Source: DASQUK01 sp963813485
GTDB lineage: Bacteria; Actinomycetota; Acidimicrobiia; Acidimicrobiales; VFJN01
Direction of reading: 5' to 3'
Assembly: GCA_963813485.1 (NCBI GenBank)
Contig: CAWEZE010000011.1
Location: 1-64,000 of the forward strand
Length of the DNA: 64,000 nt
This document shows, one piece after another, positions 25,759 to 34,905 of the stretch. The position numbers and the translations under genes were made by a program. Numbering within the stretch: position 1 is the stretch's first letter; each line of letters begins with the position of its first letter. The notes below the pieces were generated by a model. The model ran no database searches. It was not told the origin of the DNA and was given only the letters and a program-made list of their open reading frames with translations.

Positions 25759-26685
25759 ATGACCGCACATCGATCCCACCCCCCGATCGTGTCGCGGCAC
25801 TACCGCGACTTTCCGCTCCGAGACCTGGTCGCAGCCAAGGGCGACCAGCTCGTGTCGGTGTGCATCCCGGCCCACGACGAGGCCGCGACCATCGGTGACG
25901 TGGTGACCAAGGTGCGGCGGTTCCTTGGGGGTCGCCTGTGCCTGGTCGACGAGGTCCTGGTGGTCGACGACCATTCCCGCGACGACACCAGCAAGGCCGC
26001 GGCCCACGCCGGGGCCCGGGTGGTCGACGCCGCCGAGGTGCTGGCCGACGTCGCCGGCGGTCCCGGCAAGGGCGAGGCGCTGTGGCGCTCGCTCTACGTC
26101 TCGATCGGCGACATCGTCATCTGGTGCGACGCCGACATCACCGACTTCGGCACCCGCTTCGTCAGCGGGCTGCTCGGACCGCTGATCACCGACCCGGCCG
26201 TCGCGTTCGTCAAGGGCTACTACGAGCGGCCGCGCACCGGGGCCCTGGGCGGCGGGAGGACCACCGAGCTCACGGCGCGGCCGGCGCTGGCCACCCTGTT
26301 CCCGCAGCTGTCGACGATCGTGCAGCCGCTGTCGGGTGAGTTCGGGGGACGCCGGGACTTGCTCGAGCGGCTCCCGTTCGTGCGGGGCTACGGCGTCGAC
26401 ATCGGGCTGCTCATCGACGCCGCCGAGGCCGTCGGCACCGATGCCATCGTCCAGGTCGACCTCGGCACCCGGCGGCACCGCCACCACGACCTCGATCAGC
26501 TCGGCCCCCAGGCGCTCAGCGTGCTGCAGACGGTGCTCGACCGTGCCGGTGTGCCGGCGGCCAACCCTGCCACGCTCGTGCGTCCCGGGTTGCCCCCGCT
26601 GGTCCGGACGTTCGCCGAGCTCCCGCCCATCGCCACCTTCCGGGCTCGGGGACCAGCCCCCGAGCACGAAGTCGACCATCGCTAG
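25759..26685 (+). CDS. gpgS: Glucosyl-3-phosphoglycerate synthase
   Basis: 308 residues from ATG 25759, an inverting GT-A (GT81) glycosyltransferase. Key features: VCIPAHDEAATIGDVV nucleotide fold, VVDDHSRDDT, WCDADITDFG (metal-binding DxD), FVKGYYERP and the ERLPFVRGYGVDIGLLID acceptor region. It joins UDP-glucose and 3-phosphoglycerate, the first step of methylglucose lipopolysaccharide or glucosylglycerate synthesis. The close downstream folP2-like gene reproduces the mycobacterial folP2/gpgS association. It starts 124 bp from the divergent GlxA-type gene. Confidence 0.93.
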   Translation: MTAHRSHPPIVSRHYRDFPLRDLVAAKGDQLVSVCIPAHDEAATIGDVVTKVRRFLGGRLCLVDEVLVVDDHSRDDTSKAAAHAGARVVDAAEVLADVAGGPGKGEALWRSLYVSIGDIVIWCDADITDFGTRFVSGLLGPLITDPAVAFVKGYYERPRTGALGGGRTTELTARPALATLFPQLSTIVQPLSGEFGGRRDLLERLPFVRGYGVDIGLLIDAAEAVGTDAIVQVDLGTRRHRHHDLDQLGPQALSVLQTVLDRAGVPAANPATLVRPGLPPLVRTFAELPPIATFRARGPAPEHEVDHR

Positions 26686-26694
26686 CCTGACCAG

Positions 26695-27588
26695 ATGAGC
26701 ACGCCGCCGTCGCTGGTCGTGCGGGGGCGACCCATCGACCTGACCGAGCCGGCGCTCATGGGGATCGTCAACGCCACGCCGGACTCGTTCTCGGACGGCG
26801 GCCTGCATCCCACGACCGAGGCCAGGGTCGGGCTTGCCCTCGAGCTGGCCGAGCAGGGCGCGACGATCATCGACGTGGGGGGCCAGTCGGGTATCACCGG
26901 CGTGCCCGAGGTCGCGGTGGAGGAGGAGATCGCCCGCCTGGTGCCCGTCGTCGAGGGGATCCGGGCTGCGATGCCCGGGCTGGTCATCTCGGTGGACACC
27001 TACCGCCCGGCGGCGGTCGAGGCAGCGCTGGCGGCGGGCGCGGCGATGGTGAACGACGTGAGCGGCCTCCTCCATCCTGAGGTCGCCCAGCTGTGCGGGT
27101 CGGTGGGGGCGGGGCTGGTGATCATGCACACCCGGGCCCGCCCCAAGCACAAGGTGCTCGACCCCGACCTGTACGACGACGTGACCGGAGACGTCGTCGA
27201 CTTCCTGCGCGAGCGCATCGACGCCGCCGTGGCTCGGGGGATGGCGCCGGAGGGGATCGTCGTCGATCCCGGGCCCGACTTCGCCAAGACGCCGGCCCAG
27301 ACGGTCGAGGTTTTGCGCGGAATGGACAGGGTGTGGGCGCTCGGCCGTCCCGTCCTTTTGGCGCTGTCCCGCAAGGACTTCGTCGGTGCCATCACCGGGC
27401 GGCCGCCCCGGGCACGGCTCGGCGGCACCCTGGCGGCGGTCGCGGCGCTGGCCGGTCCCGGGACGATCCTGCGGGTTCACGACGTCGACGCCGTGCGGGA
27501 CTACCTGGCCGTCTCGGCCGTGCTGGCCGGCCGGGCGGAACTGCCGGCCGACGCCCGCCTCGCCGAGGGCCTGCGCTGGGAGCGCTGA
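26695..27588 (+). CDS. folP2: Dihydropteroate synthase homologue, FolP2 type
   Basis: 297 residues. The TIM-barrel signature LMGIVNATPDSFSDGG is intact, but the second motif is IDVGGQSGITGVPEV, not the GGESTRPG of true DHPS. This matches the FolP2 branch, which sits beside gpgS in mycobacteria and may not make dihydropteroate. Later strands VDTYRPAAVEAAL, NDVSGLLHPE, VVDPGPDFAKT and LALSRKDFVG are kept. It follows gpgS by 9 bp and is surely co-transcribed. The 130-bp dispersed element starts at the base right after its stop. Confidence 0.88.
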   Translation: MSTPPSLVVRGRPIDLTEPALMGIVNATPDSFSDGGLHPTTEARVGLALELAEQGATIIDVGGQSGITGVPEVAVEEEIARLVPVVEGIRAAMPGLVISVDTYRPAAVEAALAAGAAMVNDVSGLLHPEVAQLCGSVGAGLVIMHTRARPKHKVLDPDLYDDVTGDVVDFLRERIDAAVARGMAPEGIVVDPGPDFAKTPAQTVEVLRGMDRVWALGRPVLLALSRKDFVGAITGRPPRARLGGTLAAVAALAGPGTILRVHDVDAVRDYLAVSAVLAGRAELPADARLAEGLRWER

Positions 27589-27719
27589 GGAGCCGAGCGG
27601 ATTGGGCGGTTCGCGAGCCGACGCGTGGGAATTTGGCGGTCGACTACCAGCTCACAGCTTGGCTCCCCGGCAGCGCTGACCACCGGGAGCCAAGAGGACG
27701 TGCCTATCCGCTCAGGCCC
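27589..27719 (+). repeat. Copy 2 of the ~130-bp dispersed structured element
   Basis: It aligns along its length with 6413-6543. The outer stem is GAGCGGATTGG against CCTATCCGCTC with one mismatch; the inner hairpin is a perfect 10-bp stem, CTTGGCTCCC with GGGAGCCAAG. It starts immediately after the folP2 stop and is followed 11 bp later by another hairpin. Both copies are on the coding strand of the gene just ended, which favours a 3'-UTR or RNA role, though a MITE-like origin is equally open. Confidence 0.75.
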
Positions 27720-27730
27720 TAGGACGAACA

Positions 27731-27777
27731 AACTGGTCGTGGCTGTGGGGCACATGTCCGCACAGCCACGACCAGTT
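27731..27777. terminator. Perfect 17-bp hairpin, member 1 of a two-copy palindrome family
   Basis: Left arm 27731-27747 and right arm 27761-27777 pair perfectly (arm begins AACTGGTCGTGGCTGTG) around a 13-base loop GGGCACATGTCCG. It lies between folP2 and the convergent FtsX gene, a place for a bidirectional terminator. A relative with the same loop core occurs at 59238-59280. Confidence 0.7.
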
Positions 27778-27806
27778 GGGTTTCGACGCGGGCGCCGCTG
27801 TCACGC

Positions 27807-30350
27807 CTACTCGGTGGCGATGGCGCCGAGGACGTCCAGGCGGGCCGCACGCCGGGCGGGACGTAGCCCGGCCAACACGCCGGCGATGGCGCCGACGACC
27901 ACCACGATCGCCAGGCGAGCGACCGGCAGCACGAACTCGCTGATGACCGAGCCCGGGGTGTTGCCCGCGGCCTCGACCAGCGCCCACCCGAGGAACACGC
28001 CGAGGCCGATGCCGCCGACCACGCCGAACGTGGCCACGATCACCGACTCCCACCGGACCATCGACCGCAGCTGGCCCCGAGTCTGACCGACCGCCCGGAG
28101 CAGACCCAGCTCCCGGGTGCGCTCGTGGATCGACAGCGACAGCGTGTTGGCGATGCCCATGAGGGCGATGATGATCGCCAGCGCCAGCAGGGCGTAGATG
28201 ATCGTCAGGAACATGTCGGCGCCGGCCGACATGGTGGCGGCGAACTCGTCGCGGTCCTCGACGTCGGGGCCGCCGTAGTTGGCTGCGACCCGCTCGACGG
28301 CCGCCTTGCCGTCGGTCAGCGACGTGCCGTCGGCCAGGTCGACGACCACCGTGGAGTCGACGGGTTGGCGGGTGTGGGGTGCGTACGTCTCGGACGGGAG
28401 CACGTAGCCGCCGACGATGTCGGACACGTCGTAGGTGGCCCCCACCGTCAGCTCGGTGCTGGCGCCGTCCGCGAACGTCACCGGCACCGTGTCGCCGAGT
28501 GCCCAGCCGTTGGCGTCGGCGGTGGCGTCCGAGATGGCGATCTCGTCGTCCGCCAGGTCGGCCACCGAGCCTGACGTCACGCCGACGTCGACCGCCGTGG
28601 CCAGGGCGGCCGGATCCGCCACGGTCATCTGCTTGGTGTCGCCCTCGATCGAGGCGAAGCCCCGACCGATGCCGACCGCGCTATCGACCTCGGGCAGGTC
28701 CCCGACCGCAACCGCCAGGTCTGGGCTGAGGCTGCCGCCGAACGGTCCGCTGGAGATCACCAGATCCCCGGCGAACGAGCGGTCGATGGTGGCCGCGGTC
28801 GACTCCTTGAGCGAGGCGGCGAACACGGTGAACAGGGTGACGATGCCCACGCCGACCATGAGCGCCGACGCCGTGGCCGCGGTGCGCCGGGGGTTGCGGA
28901 TGGCGTTCTGCCGGGCCAGCGACCCGGAGAGCCCGCGCAGCCTGGCGAACGGCGCGCCCAGGATGCCCGCGACCGGCCGGGCCACGACGGGACCGAGCAC
29001 GACGGCGCCGATCAGCGTGATCACCGCCCCCAGGCCGACGGTCGCCAACGACGGGTCGTCAGACAGAGCTGCGCCCGCGGTGGTGGCGACGCCGAGGCCG
29101 GTGAGGATCGCCCCCGCCACGATCCGGGGGGCCGACGGTGACGTGCGCTCGACGGCGACGTCGCGCAGTGCTGCCAGCGGCGGGACCCGCGACGCCTTCA
29201 TCGCGGGCACGATCCCCGCGAGAAGCGTCACGACCAGGCCGACAACCACCGAGACGACGACGGTGCCGCTGGTCACGACGACGCCTCCGGCGGGGAGGGC
29301 GAACCCGGCCGCGTCGAACAGGCCCTTCAGCAGCCCGGCCACGCCGATCCCGCCGGCCAGGCCGGCCAGCGACGCGACCACGCCCACGACCGCGGCCTCG
29401 ATCACGACCGAGACCAGCACCTGGCGGCGCGACGCCCCGATGGCCCGCAGCAGGGCCGCGGTGCGGGTGCGCTGGGCGACGAGGATCGAGAACGTGTTGT
29501 AGATGCTGAATGTGGCGACCAGCAGGGCGATGCCGGCGAACACGGTCAGGAACGTCGTCAGCATGTCGAGGAACAGCTCGTTGATGTCGTCGGCGTTCTC
29601 CGTCGACACGCTCGAGCCCGAAACCGCCTCCACCCCGTTGGGCAGCACATCGTCGATGCGCGAGACCAGCTCGTCCTGCGACGTGCCGTCGTCGGCCCGC
29701 ACGGCGATGGTCGAGACGCCGTCGGGGTTCTTGGTGACGTGTTCCATCGCACCCTCGAGGCTGAAGGCGGTGAACGTGACGCCGCCTAGGCCGTCCTGAT
29801 CCCCGAAGGTCGAGACGCCCACGATGGTCACGTCGACCGGCTCGGGGGTGAGCACGGTGGTGCGGTCGCCGATCTGCAGGCCGCCGTCGTCGGCGGCGCC
29901 GCGGTTGATCACGACTTCGTCGTCGGCCTCGGGAGCCCTGCCCTCGACCAGGCGGTAGGGGTTGAGATCCTCGTCGGTGGTCCAGCTGCCGGCGAGCTGC
30001 GGCGGGCCGCCGCCGCCCACGGCGTCGCCGTCGGCGCCCAGCAGCTGGCCGAGGCCCTGGACCTGTGGCTCGGCCGCGGCCACCCCGTCGACCGCCACGA
30101 TCCGGTCGACCAGCGACCGGTCGATCAGGCCCCGGGGCTCGTCGGCCTCGATACCGAGGTCGGTGGCGTTGCGCACCACGACATCGGTGCCGGCGTTGAC
30201 GTCGGCGAACAGGTTGTCGAAGTTGTTGCGCAGGGTGTCGCCCAGCACCAGCGTGCCGGCCAGGAAGGCGACGCCGAGGAACACGGCCACGGCCGTGCCC
30301 ACCAGGCGCCGGCCATGACCCCGCATCTCCTTGACCGTGAGTGACAGCAC
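27807..30350 (-). CDS. ABC transporter permease, FtsX/MacB-type, copy 1
   Basis: 847 residues from GTG 30350, with AGGAGG seven bases upstream. The N-terminal segment VGTAVAVFLGVAFLAGTLVL is followed by an extracytoplasmic MacB-type domain, a first FtsX core with FAGIALLVATFSIYNTFSI, a second exported loop, and a second FtsX core ending AIIIALMGIANTLSLSIHER and VIVATFGVVGGIGLGVFLG. This two-core, about eight-helix layout is typical of lipoprotein or peptide exporters driven by one ATPase. The ATPase gene lies 95 bp upstream and a close paralogous pair occupies 40964-44375. Confidence 0.92.
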   Translation of the reverse strand: MLSLTVKEMRGHGRRLVGTAVAVFLGVAFLAGTLVLGDTLRNNFDNLFADVNAGTDVVVRNATDLGIEADEPRGLIDRSLVDRIVAVDGVAAAEPQVQGLGQLLGADGDAVGGGGPPQLAGSWTTDEDLNPYRLVEGRAPEADDEVVINRGAADDGGLQIGDRTTVLTPEPVDVTIVGVSTFGDQDGLGGVTFTAFSLEGAMEHVTKNPDGVSTIAVRADDGTSQDELVSRIDDVLPNGVEAVSGSSVSTENADDINELFLDMLTTFLTVFAGIALLVATFSIYNTFSILVAQRTRTAALLRAIGASRRQVLVSVVIEAAVVGVVASLAGLAGGIGVAGLLKGLFDAAGFALPAGGVVVTSGTVVVSVVVGLVVTLLAGIVPAMKASRVPPLAALRDVAVERTSPSAPRIVAGAILTGLGVATTAGAALSDDPSLATVGLGAVITLIGAVVLGPVVARPVAGILGAPFARLRGLSGSLARQNAIRNPRRTAATASALMVGVGIVTLFTVFAASLKESTAATIDRSFAGDLVISSGPFGGSLSPDLAVAVGDLPEVDSAVGIGRGFASIEGDTKQMTVADPAALATAVDVGVTSGSVADLADDEIAISDATADANGWALGDTVPVTFADGASTELTVGATYDVSDIVGGYVLPSETYAPHTRQPVDSTVVVDLADGTSLTDGKAAVERVAANYGGPDVEDRDEFAATMSAGADMFLTIIYALLALAIIIALMGIANTLSLSIHERTRELGLLRAVGQTRGQLRSMVRWESVIVATFGVVGGIGLGVFLGWALVEAAGNTPGSVISEFVLPVARLAIVVVVGAIAGVLAGLRPARRAARLDVLGAIATE

Positions 30351-30363
30351 TTCAGTTCCTCCT

Positions 30364-30380
30364 GTGGGGCTGCGCCCCAC
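30364..30380. other. Short hairpin between ATPase and permease genes
   Basis: GTGGGGC, loop TGC and GCCCCAC form a 7-bp hairpin between the ATPase stop and the permease ribosome site. It may tune permease expression; the equivalent gap of the second ABC module is only five bases. Confidence 0.4.
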
Positions 30381-30445
30381 GCCCATCGCCGCCGGGCGAG
30401 CTGGCGCTCGCGCCGTCGGCCTGCAGCACTCGCTTCGCTCGCACT

Positions 30446-31201
30446 TCAGTCCCCCAGTTCCTTGATGCGGTCGAGGACGGCCGTCGGCGTCGGGTCGTCG
30501 AGCTGGTCGACGATCCGGCCGTCGGCCAGGAACAGCGCCCGGTCGGCGTACGAGGCCGCCACCGGGTCGTGGGTGACCATGACGATGGTCTGGCCCATCT
30601 CGTCGACCGCTCGGCGCAGGAAGCCGAGGATCTCGCCGCCGGCGCGGGAGTCGACGTTGCCGGTGGGCTCGTCCGCGAAGACGATCCGGGGCCGGCTGGC
30701 GAGCGCCCGCGCCACCGCGACCCGCTGCTGCTGGCCGCCCGACAGCTCAGCCGGACGGTGCTTCAGCCGGTCGCCGAGACCGACGGTGTCGATGACCTCG
30801 TCGAGCCAGCGACCATCGGGCTTGGCCCCGGCCAGGGTCAACGGCAGCACGACGTTCTCGCGGGCGGTGAGCGTCGGCACCAGGTTGAACGCCTGGAACA
30901 CGAAGCCGACCTGGGTGCGCCGCAGGAGCGTGAGCTCCTTGTCGGACAGCGTGCCCAGCTCGACGTCGCCGATGAACACCTGGCCCTCGGTGAGGCTGTC
31001 GAGCCCGGCGACGACGTGCATGAGGGTCGACTTGCCCGAGCCCGACGGGCCCATGATGGCGGTGAAGCGCCCGGTCGGGAACTCGACCGACACCTCGTCG
31101 AGGGCGACGACGGCGGTGTCGCCCGATCCGTACACCTTGGTGGCCTCGACGGCCCGGGCGGCCGCGTCCGTGCGGGCGAGAGTGGCTGCAGCGGCCGTCA
31201 T
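30446..31201 (-). CDS. ABC transporter ATP-binding protein, MacB/LolD type, copy 1
   Basis: 251 residues from ATG 31201. Walker A is MGPSGSGKST, the ABC signature LSGGQQQRVAVARAL, Walker B RIVFADEPTGN, and the H-loop VTHDPVA. It energises the permease gene downstream. The ATG overlaps the TGA of the SHOCT gene (ATGA), implying translational coupling. The second module's ATPase is a close paralogue. Confidence 0.95.
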   Translation of the reverse strand: MTAAAATLARTDAAARAVEATKVYGSGDTAVVALDEVSVEFPTGRFTAIMGPSGSGKSTLMHVVAGLDSLTEGQVFIGDVELGTLSDKELTLLRRTQVGFVFQAFNLVPTLTARENVVLPLTLAGAKPDGRWLDEVIDTVGLGDRLKHRPAELSGGQQQRVAVARALASRPRIVFADEPTGNVDSRAGGEILGFLRRAVDEMGQTIVMVTHDPVAASYADRALFLADGRIVDQLDDPTPTAVLDRIKELGD

Positions 31202-31449
31202 CGGCCGTCCTCCTTCAGGACGGACAGCCGCTCGCGGTACTCGTCGGCGGAGATGTCGCCGCGGGCGTAGCGCTCGTCGAGGACCGATCGGCCCGCCGAC
31301 TGCGGCCGCCATGGGCCGCCCCAGCGGCGGAACCGCCAGACGAGGAACCCGATGACGGCGATCCAGAGGAGGGGGAAGATCAGGAACCACGGACCGGGGC
31401 CGTAGCCCCAGCCGTCGTGCCCATGGGTCGCAATGATGGATGTCAACAT
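31198..31449 (-). CDS. Small SHOCT-domain membrane protein
   Basis: 83 residues from ATG 31449 (a GTG at 31470 would add seven). One transmembrane helix (WFLIFPLLWIAVIGFLVWRF) is followed by a C-terminal SHOCT motif: LDERYARGDISADEYRERLS. SHOCT domains are short oligomerisation modules. It is the first gene of the ABC run, overlapping the ATPase start by four bases, and lies 90 bp from the response regulator stop. Confidence 0.85.
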   Translation of the reverse strand: MLTSIIATHGHDGWGYGPGPWFLIFPLLWIAVIGFLVWRFRRWGGPWRPQSAGRSVLDERYARGDISADEYRERLSVLKEDGR

Positions 31450-31539
31450 GCGTCCATCGTCGGGCCGCACGGCGCGGGAATCGTCGTCTGGGGGGAGGCT
31501 TGTGGGCTACTCCGGACGTGGTACCGGCGCCGCCGCGGC

Positions 31540-32211
31540 CTACGCCCCGGTCGGGCGGACCAGCCCCGACTCGTACGCGAAGACCACGAGCTGAGCGCGG
31601 TCGCGGGCGCCGAGCTTCACCATGGCGCGGCTCACGTGGGTCTTCGCCGTCGTGGGGCTGACGTAGAGCCGTTCGGCGATCTCGTCGTTGGTCAGGCCTT
31701 CAGCCACCAGCGCCATCACCTCGCGCTCCCGGTCGGTGAGCACGTCGAGGGCAGGGGCCGGCCGGGACTCCCGGGTCTTGGTGGCGAACTCGCCGATGAG
31801 CCGGCGGGTGACGCCGGGCGACAGCAGCGCGTCACCGTTCGCCACCGCCCGTACCGCCCGCAGCAGCTCCACCGGCTCAGTGTCCTTGACCAGGAAGCCG
31901 CTGGCACCCGAGCGGATGGCCTCGAACACGTACTCGTCCAGCTCGAACGTGGTGAGGATGATGATGCGGGCGTCCGACAACCGCTCGTCGCCGGCGATCG
32001 TCCTGGTGGCGGCGAGGCCGTCGGTGCCGGGCATGCGGATGTCCATGAGCACCACGTCGGGCGCGAGGCGCCGGACGAGCCGCACGGCCTCGTCGCCGTC
32101 GCTGCCCTCGCCGACGACCTCGATGTCGTCCTGAGCATCGAGCAGCGCCCTGAAGCCGGCCCGCACCAGGGCCTGGTCGTCGGCCAGCACCACCCGGATC
32201 ACAGCAGTCAC
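31540..32211 (-). CDS. NarL/LuxR-type response regulator (two-component system 1)
   Basis: 223 residues from GTG 32211. Receiver: VVLADDQALVRAG, phosphoacceptor in VVLMDIRMPGTDG, LTTFE and FLVKDTEP. The HTH is LTDREREVMALVAEGLTNDE and SPTTAKTHVSRAMVKLGARD. The start lies four bases after the kinase stop, so both are co-expressed. It probably controls the SHOCT-ABC operon downstream or the divergent second system. Confidence 0.93.
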   Translation of the reverse strand: MTAVIRVVLADDQALVRAGFRALLDAQDDIEVVGEGSDGDEAVRLVRRLAPDVVLMDIRMPGTDGLAATRTIAGDERLSDARIIILTTFELDEYVFEAIRSGASGFLVKDTEPVELLRAVRAVANGDALLSPGVTRRLIGEFATKTRESRPAPALDVLTDREREVMALVAEGLTNDEIAERLYVSPTTAKTHVSRAMVKLGARDRAQLVVFAYESGLVRPTGA

Positions 32212-32215
32212 GGGG

Positions 32216-33457
32216 CTACATACTCTCGATCGGGAAACGGGCGCGCACGCGGAAGCCACGGCCGGGTCGGGTGCCGGCCTCGAAGGTCCCGCTCAGCGCC
32301 TGCACCCGTTCCCGCATGCCGGCGATGCCCCGCCCGGCGCCCTCACGGAGCGGTGCGGGCGCGCCCGCTCCGTCGTCGTCGACCTGCACCGTGAGTTGGT
32401 CGTCGCCGTAGTCGAGCCGCACCCGCGCGCTGCCGGTGCCGGCGTGGCGGACGACGTTGGTCAGCGCCTCCTGCACGATCCGGAAGGCGGCCAGGTCGAC
32501 GCCGGCGGGGACCGGCCGGGCCTCACCCGAGACGTCCAGCGCCACGTCCAGCCCCGCGGTGCGCGTGCGCTCAACCAGCGCCGGCAGGTCCCGAAGCCCG
32601 GCCGTCGGGGCCCGGGGTGCGGTCGCCCCGTCCTCGCTGCGCCGCAGCACGTCCAGCACCGACCGCAGCTCGCCCAGCGCCTCCTTGCTGGCGTCCTTGA
32701 TGGCGGTCAGCGCGGGCCGGGCCTGGTCCGGCCGCTCATCCAGCAGGTGGAGCGCAACGCCGGCCTGCACGTTGATGAGCGAGATGTTGTGGGCGAGGAC
32801 GTCGTGCAGCTCGCGGGCGATGAGCAGGCGCTCCTCGCTGGCGCGGCGGCGCGCCTCCTCGGCCTGGACGTGGGCCAACTCCGCCCGTCGCTCACGGCGG
32901 TTACGGAGGATCTCGGCCCCGGTCCCCAGCACCAGCAGCCATGCAGCGAGCCCCAGCGCCCGGCCCACGTTCCACGGCTCCTGATCGAGCAGCGGCGGCA
33001 GCACGGTGAACCCTACGTAACCCACGGCCAGGGTGGCCCAGGCGAACGCCCGGCGCCCGGCCAGGATCGCACTGACGAGCGCGACGATCAGCGCCGGGAA
33101 GCCGGCCGGGCCCCGGGGGTAGTCGGTCAGCCAGTACGCGAGGGCCGCCGAGAAGGCGACGGCCAGCGCCACCTCGGGCCAGCGGCGGCGAACCAGGAGT
33201 GCCGCCGGCCCGGCGAGCAGGAGGGCAACGCCGAGGGCGTCGAGCGACCAGCGCTCGGGCTGGCGATGGCCGGCCGCCGCAGTGCCACCGACCTGGAGGA
33301 TCGCCACCACCAGCACCGGGAAGACGTCGAGCCACCACCGACTCACGGCCCGCCCGCCCGCGAGCAGCTGGGGGAGGCCGGCTCGGGCGCGCGGTACGCG
33401 GGCCGGATCGGTAGTGGACACGGACAGCACGGTACGGCCGCGGCCGGGCGACGGCAT
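32216..33457 (-). CDS. Sensor histidine kinase, NarX/DesK type (two-component system 1)
   Basis: 413 residues from ATG 33457. Several N-terminal helices (DVFPVLVVAILQVGGTAAA, LGVALLLAGPAALLV, FPALIVALVSAILAG, LGLAAWLLVLGTGAEIL) precede a HisKA_3 domain with the phosphorylated His in ARELHDVLAHNISLI. The HATPase domain holds IVQEALTNVVRHAG (N box) and DDDGAGAP / GRGIAGMRERV (G boxes). It has no recognised sensor domain besides the membrane helices. It pairs with the LuxR-type regulator downstream and is divergent from the second kinase over a 187-bp gap. Confidence 0.93.
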   Translation of the reverse strand: MPSPGRGRTVLSVSTTDPARVPRARAGLPQLLAGGRAVSRWWLDVFPVLVVAILQVGGTAAAGHRQPERWSLDALGVALLLAGPAALLVRRRWPEVALAVAFSAALAYWLTDYPRGPAGFPALIVALVSAILAGRRAFAWATLAVGYVGFTVLPPLLDQEPWNVGRALGLAAWLLVLGTGAEILRNRRERRAELAHVQAEEARRRASEERLLIARELHDVLAHNISLINVQAGVALHLLDERPDQARPALTAIKDASKEALGELRSVLDVLRRSEDGATAPRAPTAGLRDLPALVERTRTAGLDVALDVSGEARPVPAGVDLAAFRIVQEALTNVVRHAGTGSARVRLDYGDDQLTVQVDDDGAGAPAPLREGAGRGIAGMRERVQALSGTFEAGTRPGRGFRVRARFPIESM

Positions 33458-33644
33458 CGTCCACCGGGAGCATCGACGCGTACCGCGCCGGTAGTAGGCA
33501 CCCGCGCCACCCAACCGGGTAGGGACAACCCCACCCGCGCGTTTCCCGCTCGCTCCATATCGCCCCGAGCCGCAGTTACTTACCTTTGTGCTCGATGAAC
33601 GAGCATCGGCCGTCCACTCCCCGATTGCGGGTCGGGGTCTACTG

Positions 33645-34905
33645 ATGATCCGAGACCTGCTCCGACCGTGGCGCGAGCCGTTGACGTGGTGGCGGCTGAC
33701 GCACCTCGTCCTCGGCGTGTTCATCGGCATCGCCACGTTCACGCTGATGGTCGTGCTGCTGGCGCTGTCGGTCAGCCTGCTGATCACGTTCCCGCTGGCG
33801 CTGCCGTTCGTCTGGGCGCTGTTCGTGGTGGCCCGCGGCATCGGCCACGTCGAACGCAGCCGCTACGCCGCGCTGCTGGGCGTCGAGATGGTCGATCCGG
33901 TCCCGCCCCTCCGGGAGACATCGCTCTGGCGGCGGCTGGTCGAGCGGGTGAAGACGCGCCCGCGCTGGCGCGAGATCGTCTACGGCGTCGTACGGCTGCC
34001 GCTGAGCCTGCTGACCATGCTCCCCACCGTGGCCGCCTGGTGCGGCTCGGCCGCGTTGCTGGCGCTGCCGCTCTACGTGAGCCACCTGCCGGGCGGCACC
34101 GCCAAGTTCTGGCTGTTCGAGGTGTCGCAGGGTGCTGCGTCGGCGCTGGCGGCGCTGGTGGGCGCGGTCGGCCTGGTGCTCGTCGCCCCCTGGGTCACGC
34201 ACGCGATGGCGGCGATCGACACCGCCGTGGGCCGCCGGCTGTTGAGCCTGCCCCCCCAGGAGGCGGTCGACCGTCGCGTGGCGCAGCTCGAGACCAGCCG
34301 GGCGGCGGCCGTGGACAGCGCCGAGGCCGAGCGGCGGCGCATCGAGCGCGACCTGCACGATGGCGCCCAGCAGCGGCTGGTCGCGTTGGCCGTGGACCTG
34401 GGCAACGCCCGCGAGCGGCTCGAGGTCGACCCGGAGGGCGGGCGCGCGCTGGTGGCGGAGGCCCACGAGGAGGCGAAGGCCGCGCTGAAGGAGATCCGCG
34501 ACCTGGTGCGCGGCATCCATCCCGTGATCCTCGAGGACCGGGGCCTCGACGCCGCCCTCTCCGCCATCGTGGCCCGCTCGCCCGTGCCGGTGCGCCTCGA
34601 CGTCGACGTGGCCGAGCGGCCGTCGGCGGCGGTCGAGAGCACCGCGTACTTCGTGGTCGCCGAGGCGCTCACCAACGTCGCCCGCCACGCCGAGGCCACG
34701 TCCGCGGTGGTCACGATCGCGCGAGCCGGTGACCGCCTGGTCATCGAGGTGCGCGACGACGGGCGCGGTGGCGCCAATCCCGAGGCCGGCACCGGCCTGC
34801 GCGGGCTGACGCGACCGGGTGATGGCCCACGGAGGCAGCATGCACGTGGTCAGCCCCCCGGGCGGACCGACGACGCTGCTGGTGGAGCTCCCATGCGGAT
34901 CGTGA
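33645..34905 (+). CDS. Sensor histidine kinase (two-component system 2), frameshift near C-terminus
   Basis: From ATG 33645. Membrane helices (LVLGVFIGIATFTLMVVLLA, VSLLITFPLALPFVWALFVV, GSAALLALPLYV, ALVGAVGLVLVAPWV) precede ERRRIERDLHDGAQQRLVAL, the HisKA_3 site with its His. The HATPase domain has VAEALTNVARHAEA and VRDDGRGGANPEAGTGLRGL. At about 34805-34815 one extra base throws the frame into the downstream regulator; the correct continuation is DRVMAHGGSMHVVSPPGG and a stop at 34905. As read, the kinase and its regulator appear as one 600+-residue fusion, which I regard as an artefact. Confidence 0.88.

Noticed and set aside
24958..27480. An 840-residue minus-strand frame over gpgS and folP2
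   Set aside because: Antisense to two well-supported genes and with no domain; a GC-driven open frame.
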